Assembly: GCA_021292105.1 (NCBI GenBank)
Contig: CM037870.1
Coordinates: forward strand, 15,905,234-15,969,233
Direction of reading: 5' to 3'
DNA: 64,000 bases
Source of the DNA: Anadara kagoshimensis
Taxonomy: Eukaryota > Mollusca > Bivalvia > Arcoida > Arcidae
Shown here piece by piece: positions 24,201-34,397 of this stretch (position 1 is the stretch's first letter; every line of letters begins with the position of its first letter). The position numbers and the translations under genes were made by a program. The notes under the pieces are model-generated. The model was not told the origin of the DNA, ran no database searches, and saw only the letters and a program-made list of their open reading frames with translations.

Positions 24201-26832
24201 TTTCCGTATTTTCAATTAATTAAAAAATTTGATAGAAAAGATTGTTGAGTTGTTCCAATTTAATTATTTTATACTAATATTTTAAACCTTATTACAATAT
24301 TCCAGTAACTGCAGCATGAGCTTAAATTTTCAAATGTTGATCGAGATCAGACCAAAGTGGTAATAAATTCGTTATTCGAGATTTTCCCGGGGTATACGGG
24401 ATGGTATGACCGTCTTTGGTTTAGTATTTCCTTCGGCTGCGCCTCACGAAATACGAAACCCAAGACGGTCATACCATCCCGTATACCCCGGGAAAATCTC
24501 GAATAACTAATAGTATACAGGTTTATATAGCAATTAAAACAAACATACCAGTCCCTGTCCAACGCTCAATTCCAAAGCAAAGTATAAACGTTGGAACTGA
24601 AAAAAGTAAAACAGGTAAAATCCGGTGCACCTGGGAAGTGAGGCTGATTGCACCAGTAGGGTGAGCACCTCCTGCTTAGCTAGCTACACCAGCCTTATGT
24701 GGCTTCACACCCAAATAAAATTTGGAATAAAAGGAACATGGAACGATAGGACGTCAAGTACAACTAAGGTAATATTTGATACAGAGACATCGCACTTATT
24801 ATCAATATTGTCATGACGGTGATAAAATTTTGAAGGCATAAATAAGCCTAGGCTTCCAATATCAATATGTTTGTATCAACATGTATGCAAGATTCTAAGA
24901 ACACATGTTAATATAAAAATCAAGCAAATAACTACAGATCACCTTAAAACTTAATATATACATTCTTTTATAAAGATTAAACTACGAATAATGCACTGAA
25001 ATTGAAAACAACTAATCTGAGGAAATCATATCATAAAAGTACAAAAAATGTATAAAAAAAACCGAAAATACTAACCCATGTCCAAATCACAACCACAAAG
25101 CAAAGTTAAAACTTTAAAAATGGCAAATTAATTTTGACGTGAAGCCCAGTGCTCCGGAAGGTTACCTTCTGATTAGCTAGCAGCACTAAACACGGGTAAA
25201 ATCGAACCCGAGAAGGAATGGAACAAGGAACAATGGGATTTAAAATATTTATGATAAAAAGTTTAAGTTCGAGTGAAATACTTATCTATTAAAAGATAAC
25301 CTGATAAGAGGGAAATAAAAACCCTGAGGAAAACATGTATTTAAAGTAGAAAAATAGGAAATCTGATCGAATAATCAAAAGCAGAATTAAACAGAACATC
25401 TTTATTCATGTACAAGGCACGTAACTGACATTTTATATTTGGTCAAAGCAACCTTACCAGAAAAAATTAATCCACATAAGTCATAATATTAAGGTAGATC
25501 CATACCTTACAAATCGCTTGAAAACATATATTGAATTTTTGATATGCTGTTCATGGGCATAAACCATTCATTTTTGACCGTGTAAATTATACAGAATTGT
25601 ACCCTCAACAGTGTAGATTTTTCTTATTTCTATTAAAATATCATTTAGTTACGTTCTTTAAAATCGTACTCAAAATTGATATTGTGAATTACAATCTTTT
25701 GTGAATGCAGAAAATAATTTTAAATGATACGCGTAATGTGTTCAGCGTTACCGCCATAATTCTGTAGGCGACAAAGACCGCATATTCGTGACGTCATAGA
25801 TAAAAAAGACGTCAAATCGGACATTTCGACCGTACTCACAAAACGTCGACGTCACCATGGTATGGATCTATCTTAAGAAAGGATCAAAGGTAAACCAGTG
25901 ATCATTAACCATTTACACATCACAATAATTAAAAAACCATCATTTTTTTCAGGTGATGCAGGCGAAGAAGTAAACGCTGGATTAGCTCGACTTTTTGCAC
26001 ATCTTATGGTGCTAGATGCACTTGGTCGCAGGCAGATTGGCGCTGAACAGATTGTGGCTGCAGCCGCTAAGGGCGATTTAGCTGCTGTAAAAGCAATTGT
26101 TCAACAGAATCCACAACTAGTAAGTGATATATCCCGTTTTATTATATGATTATATAGAATACATTTTATCGACGTTTTACGTCTTAGTCAAAAGTTTTGC
26201 ATTTATATCGATGCGGTCAGTTTCGTAATAGTGAAAGAAAACGGACTGTTCAGAAAATCATCGACCCGCGGCAACCGAACAAAACAACTGTCTCACATTA
26301 GGATCTGTCCCTAGTAGGATTCAAACCTAAGCGTTAAGAGATTTGCCTGTTGTGACCAGTAGTCAATAACATATTATACCAGTTTTAATTTTACAGCACT
26401 AGACGGCCGTTTCGGAATACATTTCCTCATCAGTAGTGCTTGGACCAAAATTATGAAACCAAAATTATTTTGAAGCTGTTGAAAAGCTACCCAAATGACC
26501 AAAATATATTTACCAAATCAAGCTAAGGAAATACTTTGCATGAGGGAGTATACCTTAGTTTTTGAGAAATTTCAAATTTTAACTTGCAGGAAATTTAGAC
26601 AATTATAGTATTTTTCTGACAATAATACGAAATTATTGCCTACTGAGTTGGTGATATCCTCGGGGCACCAGCCACCAGCAGAGATAACCTAGGCCTCTAT
26701 AGACTTTGAAGTCGTAGATTGTGATTGTGATTTTTTGCAAACAACCTTTAAGCGATACCGACATCTGAATCGAAAATAAACATGTTGATGACGGATGAAT
26801 ATACCTTTTCATTGTGATATGGGATATTAAAG

Positions 26833-26888
<56 letters not shown>

Positions 26889-29636
26889 ATTTTACAAAGT
26901 ACATTAACGTTTACAATGTCAAATTTTGTTTCATTTATTAATAGGTAAATGTCAAATACAAAGAATTAACACCCCTTATTATAGCAAGTCACCAGGGACA
27001 TAAGGAAATTGTGCAGTTTCTTTTGGATACAAATGCTAATATTGATGCAACGGATGGTAAAGGAAACACAGCCTTGATAGCTGCATTATCTGGGTAAAGA
27101 CACAATATCTTGACTTAAAAGTTGTATTATCAAAAACAAACATACTAATCCCTGTCCGAATCACAACCCAGAAGCAAAGTAAATCATTGGAACTGCCAAA
27201 ACAGGTTAGACACTGTAACTTCCACCAGGGAAGTGAGGCCGGATACGCCTCCTGTTTAGCTAGCTACACCCGCCACGTGTATAATCAAAATTGTGTGAAC
27301 CGAACATGGAACTATTACACGTCAAATCACATATTGAAATGGTATATTTTACGACTTTTGGTGATTTCATTGATGAAAGGTAAAATACCTTCAGTTTATT
27401 CCTTGACGCGTATTGGTCACATTCAATAATTATCCGAATGACTGGATCGGTTCTGGTGTCATCAATAACAATGCAATCGTGCTGAAATTTCCTTTGACGG
27501 ATGAAGTGACATTTATTTTTATTTATTTTTTTATTGATATTTGAGAAATAATGCCTAAGGTTGGCAAAATGACATTAACTATTTCATTTCTTACAGAAAA
27601 GTTTATTCTAATATTCGTTTTATATAGAAATAACATCAATTAACGTTGTGCACAATGGGTAGGCGTTTCGCAAAATACAGCAGGTTGTATCTAAATTGCT
27701 CAAAAAATAATTCTTTGATCTGAAAGAAAAGTTTACTTATATAAAAATCTCATCTTCGTAGTTGTCTTTTCAATTGTTAAGAATTTACCTTAGGATTAAT
27801 AAAATAAATTTGTTTAGGTAAATGCACCCAACAGATTCTAGATGGAACTATTACGAACTATTATATATTACAAAAAACTAAAATACAAATTATAAGATAT
27901 AAAATTCTTAAGAAAATATTAATACTGGCATTATTTGTCAAAGCATGGGGTTTTTCTAAATTCGAACTAATTAAAAAAATAGAGGTGGTTAGAAATATCG
28001 GACCTGCACATACATCAGACGTGTGCGTAGAACAAATATGATAAAACAACAGATTATTTTATAGAGTCGATTTTTTCTAAACAATTATTACAGGAAGGAA
28101 GAAGAGATAGCTCGTCTTCTGATAGAGAAAGGAGCAGATGTGAATGTTGCAAACAAAGATGGTAGAACTGCTGCCCATGCTGCTGCATTCGCATCACTTT
28201 GTACAGCACTAAAGCAGATACTACAGAAAGGCTGTAATCCCTCAGTAAAAGTAATACTATAACTTTTTCATAACAACTCTAGTCAAATTTGGATACACTT
28301 ACATGTGTAACAACGAATCTTTGATAGGTTCTATTTTTGTGTGATGTTACATTGGTACACTTACATGTAACAATGTACATTTGTAAGGTCTTATTTTTAT
28401 GTGGTGTTATATGGGTACATTAACTGTTTTATTGCCGAACGAGGTCCTGAACTAATGAAATAAATACTTCGGAAACCATTTTCTTCAAGTACTTCAGACT
28501 TAGATTTATACCTTAATTATGATACCATCGAAACACTACATTCAAAGCTGTATGACAAACATGATGATTTTTTTATTTTATTTTTCTATACAGCAATATA
28601 GCTGCTTTTCCTGCTTACTAGTAGTGTGTATTTGTTTCACAATTATGATGTTATAGAGGAGATTGATCCCACTACGGGAACTTTATACAACGAAGAAAGC
28701 AAACACATGAATTGTTAACGCAAGGATATAACAGACCTAGCCTTATCAAGGTCCTCAAAAAGTTGCATGGACGTCATCACAATATTATTGTTAAATATGC
28801 TGTCTCATTGTCCAAAATTACCAAAGTTTCTTTCATTCCAAATTTTGATTACATACGTGCGGTTGTGACGAGTTAAACAAGAGTTGCTTCCCTGATGGAA
28901 TTCTGCGTGTTAAAGACAACCAAGAACAATAATTTATGAAATCTGTATTTAGATAAAAGGCAGAATCGTTAAAATTCTTAGGTTTCGAGACATTATTACT
29001 GTGTGCGAAATTTCTGCAAAATGAACTTCGCTGAATTTAACAGCGATTTTGATTTGATTTTTAGGATGACGATGGTGATACGCCTCTACATGATGCGATA
29101 TTTAGGAAATGTGATAGAGCCGTTGCTTTACTCACTAATCATGCGAAATGTGATATGAAGTGTACAAATAAAAAAGACTTCAATTCCCTCCAGTGGGCCG
29201 CACTGAAAGGACACGATTTGTGAGTATTTTTAAGACAAGGGACATATCCATTTTGAATTTTCCGTTGAATAAACTAATATGAACGATTTTGTCTATATAT
29301 TGGTTTTTCGAATGGTTGTAAGAAAGCTTTTAAACTATTATTGTATAACTTAGTTATATGCCCTATTTAACGAATAAGACAAATATAATATACATATTTG
29401 TATAATATATATTTATAATAATTTCATTTGTTCAAATTGTATATTTTATTATCTATGTCAATCAGAGCTTCTTATTTAATAATTGGTTTATGGTAGTTGT
29501 CCACAAAAAAAACATATATTTGAAGCGTCAGTCAAGAAAAAATATCCATCTTTGTTTTTTAACGTTTTGAGGAAATCAAATTAAAAAATCAAATCTTAAG
29601 CGTTTTTTCTATGAATAATGATAATTATGATCTGTC

Positions 29637-29684
<48 letters not shown>

Positions 29685-32600
29685 CTACATGTACCTGTAC
29701 TTATGTGACGCCATATGCAATACATAATCATGTATTTTAATAGATAATCAAAAAACAATCCATGTCTAAATCACTATACCAAAGCAAAGTTAAAACTTTG
29801 GAACTGCCAAATTAAGTTAAATACCTGAATTTCCATCAGAGAAGTGAGATCGTTTGCTTCGGAAGTTTTAGTTGCTGTACACGCCAATGAAAATCGAGAA
29901 CGAAAGGAACATGAATTTAAGGGACGTCAAATATATTCAGAGTAAACAGGAAAATAGGATCGCTGATTACAAATATGTTTTGATATAGCATAACGTCGCG
30001 TGGATCATGCACAACTTTGAATTTAATTTAATCTTTATTTAATGAACAGTGCATTAGATTTCGTTTTATTTCACTTGATTTTAAATATTTTCAGTGTTGT
30101 ATATATCGCAATAATCGGCCACTTATATAGTGTGAGAAAGTACCACAATACCAAAGTCGAAAAATAGTCCTTCGATATACATATAGTTTTCGACTTGCAT
30201 TTCCTGTTTTTCCTTTGATATTAATTGTGGTTTGTATGCCTTATATTGTAACTAGTGCTGTAGAGAGGATTTTGGAGAAATCTCCAGGGATAGCTCACAT
30301 CACAAAATCAGACGGTTTTACTGCTCTTCACATCGCTGCTATCAACGATCACAAAGAAATAGCTTCGATACTCATACTAAAGGTACTCGGTTACTTTTCT
30401 CTCTAAATACATCAATTGTGAAATTTGATGCTTATTAGTAGAACTTCACGAAAAGCATGTTGCATAACTATAAAAGGAAACTGTCAACAACAAACTGTTG
30501 TATTTTTAAACAAATACAGCACAAAACAAATCAATACAAACATCCACTCAAAGAATGGCAGTTATCAATAAGATTAAATTTTTTATACAGAAATGAAATA
30601 AAAAAAAACAAAAAATGTGTTTCATAAACGTAATGCAATCAAGTGAAAAAATAAATGAAAGAATATTTAATTGGTAAACGATTGCTTATTGGTTATTATT
30701 TAAAATAATTGAAATCGTGTACTTTAAAATAGATATCGCAACTAAGGATACAACTTATTAAATGATATAAATATCTTAACAAAACTAAAAAATGACAGTA
30801 ATAAAAAAGAATAACAGATTGCATAAAACAAAATTGACATTAAGAACAAACGTATATAGCTATTTGTACATGTTAAGCATATTTCATACATTATATTTTG
30901 GATATTTAGGGAAAGGCAAAACTAAACTGCACAGATCATCGTGGCATGACGCCGTTACACTTAGCCGCACATGAGGGATATTTTGAGATGGTGAAAATAC
31001 TTGTACAAAATGGTATGTGTATTCTTAAAACATGTATGTTACAAAAAATACAAATAAGTGATAGAATTAGCCAACCAAAACAAGATAGCTCAAAAACTAA
31101 CAAATTAAGAAACTGTATCTTTAAAACTAGTACTCGATTGTAAAACTTTTGAGTTGTTTCATATATATATATTATATATGTATATATATATGAAATTAAG
31201 TTTTAAGTTTTCATAATTTACCAAAAAGTAAAAGTATCCAAATCTTGCGAAAAACACAAATGTAACAAACTCAAAATTAGTACTTTGTAATATATTCCTT
31301 TTTATCTACTAGGAGCTGATATGAAGCTGAAGGACGTGGACGGTGATACTGCACTTCATCTTACCATGTGTGGGAGAAGAACAGGAGAGGGAGACCTGGT
31401 AATAATTTTCATTATTTTGATATGTTGAACTCTGATAGACATATTTGTTGTGTTGGTAATATACTTTTCCATTAAACAATCGGTTTATGCCAATAGGCAC
31501 AGCCTGCATACTAATACTTGTTGATTTTTGTTTGTACTTTTGGCGGGTGTAGCTAGCTAAACAGAAGGTGCTTACACTCCCGGAGCACCCGGCCTCACTT
31601 CCCTGGTGGAAGTTCACGTGTCTATCCTAACTTGTCAGTTCCAAGGTTTTTACTTTGCTTCTGGATTGTGATTGGGACATGGATTAGTATGTTTGTTTTT
31701 TATTATTACAATATTTGTTCAATTCATGCATGCTAAAACTATATGTACCGGTATTTTATTCATTAATATTTGATCATGTTTCCATTTTTAATAATCTATT
31801 TTTTACAGTTTTTACAATTGCTTGGAATGACCACATCCAATCAAAACAATGACAGATTCAAAATAGCATGTCTTATGATTCAAAATGGAGCTGAAGTGCA
31901 AGCTAGAAATAACAGGGGAGGGACACCTTTAGATGTGTGTAGAAACGATAGATTGAAAGATGCTGTCAGGGAATTTATTGCAAAAACGTCAGTAAATTAG
32001 ACAATATACACTATTTATACTGCTTGTACCTAGGATAGTTCAGATCTCGATTTCACATTCATCCCTTAACTAAGATTTTCATTAACTTAAATCAGGCAAA
32101 TTTTGTCGATCTTTTATCATACTAAAAATAAAAACTTTCAATAACATTAGAATAATGATGTTTTAATCATCAAGTGGTTTTAAAAAACTACACCTTAAAT
32201 TTTTCAATATCTTGAAAACTAACAAAAAATAAGATTTCAAATTTGCCAGATTCAAGTTAGGGAAAATCTTATCTATCTAGGAAATGATTGTTAAACTGGG
32301 GCCTGGATCTTCTTACCATGCCACCAGGAAAGCGCCCATCCAAATTTTTTACTTTATAATTCCTGGTCCAAATATCTGTCTGTCTTTTTTGTCTTGTGCG
32401 GCTTTTTCTTCATATAGTTTCGTGCCATGCATACGTTGGCCACTGTCAAGCACATTTTTCAATTATTCATATTAATTTTGTTTTATATCAAAATGTGTGC
32501 TGTGAATTACGTAATGTACGAGTTTTTATTTTGCAGCACTAAAAAAAATAATTTCCGTAATGTGTTTATGATTGTATTTTGGCAATAGTTGTTTTAACAA

Positions 32601-34364
32601 ACCTTCCTGATCTGAGGTTAGGATTTATAACAGTCGTCAACTTATTAATGTTACTGCTCTGAACTTTCTTTTCATTCAAAATTATCTGCTTCTTCAATTC
32701 TTCAAAAAACTAATTTCAGTCTTGTTATAAGATATTATCTTATCTTAGTATTGGCTTCGGTGAATTTTGTAAAATACACTTAAGTCCTTCTATTTTTCCA
32801 ACTTCTTGAAAAATATTAGTATTTTCCACAATTTTGGCCCAAGCACTACTAATGAGGAATTTGATTCTAGTACTGCAAAATTAAATCAGTTTTAATAATA
32901 ATTAGCTACTCCTAAATTTGTTTCAGGAGACCAAGACCAGCAAGCGCTAGAACAGAAACATTGGCTGATCTGTTTGCTGAACTCCCTCTTCCATGTTCGT
33001 TATGCATGGAAAAGATGGCCGATGCTCGACTCTTGCCATGCTCACACAAGATTGTATGCAAGGTGTGCAGTTTCCGCCTTAAACGTTGTCCAATGTGCGA
33101 AACACCAGTCACTGGGAGAACTGATTTGAGTAAGTACACATGTTTCATGTACACTATGACTTCTTTATGAAATGCTGCTTAAACATTGTGCTATTTAATT
33201 TGACAGAATATTGTATCGTAGTTTACCATACCATTTTATTTAGTACCCTGGCCTCATCTCTGTAACTACGTGTAAACGTATAACACCATTTAATCCAAAA
33301 ACCAGTATTAAGTTAAAAAAACGATGTCTAAAATAAATGGGTTTAGCGGAATTTGCCCCAAAAGTTTACCAAAACCATATCATTTTCGGTTTGACGTGCA
33401 TTTATTCGGTCAAAATGAAGTTTTCAATATGCCACAAAGTGTCTCTTACCATAATTGAGAAGAAAAAACAAGGGTCTTATCTGGATATTTAGAGTTTACA
33501 TCACATGTTTCAAAGGATAATTTATCATCAAAGTGTATTTCTGTATCAATATGTCATGCAAGTTGCAATACCAACACAGCAAGTGAACTTTTTTATTTTT
33601 GTATCAGTTTGTCATGCATGTCGCAATACCAACACTGCAACTAGGTACTTGTGACAAATCTTACCAAAGTACTTGGTTAAAACACTGGCTATGATTTACT
33701 TAATTTCTCCTGTTTTACTGCTTATGTCTGAAAGTAATCAGACATAAATATGCTGATCTTTGCTTTTGGGATTGTCATTTTAACATGGACTGTTACTTTT
33801 GTGTTTGATTATAATGTTCATTCAATGTTTGAAAACAAACATACTAATCCATGCCCGAATAACAATCCACAAGCAAAGTAAAAACTGAGAGTACAAGGAA
33901 CATTGGACTATCAGGTCTGGGATCAGCCCGAAACGGGGGATCTCCCGATCGGGGGACATTCAAAGGGAGGTAATTCTCCCGGATGTTAAACGCGAGTACA
34001 CAGGAGAGTTCCACTGATCGCGAGTAATACTACCTTATGTAAACTTCCGGTAGATTATGCATATAAACTAGTGGTTGTCAATAAAGCTAACTGTTGTTTT
34101 TTATCCGAATTATCTGGCTTTATTTTACAGATTTTAACTTTTACCCCCCCCCCATAATTAAACTTAAAAACCAATTCTTGTGGTTGCAAATGAACTGTTA
34201 CAAACGTTTTTGTGCCTTTTTTAAAATTTATATAAAATCGGTTATATATGCCAATTGATATATTTTTTTATGAAATACACTAATGTGAATAGAGTAACAC
34301 AATCAGAAGCCCTCGGCCAACTAAAAATTAAAACAATAAGTTCCTATTGTGTAACAATTACATA

Positions 34365-34397
<33 letters not shown>

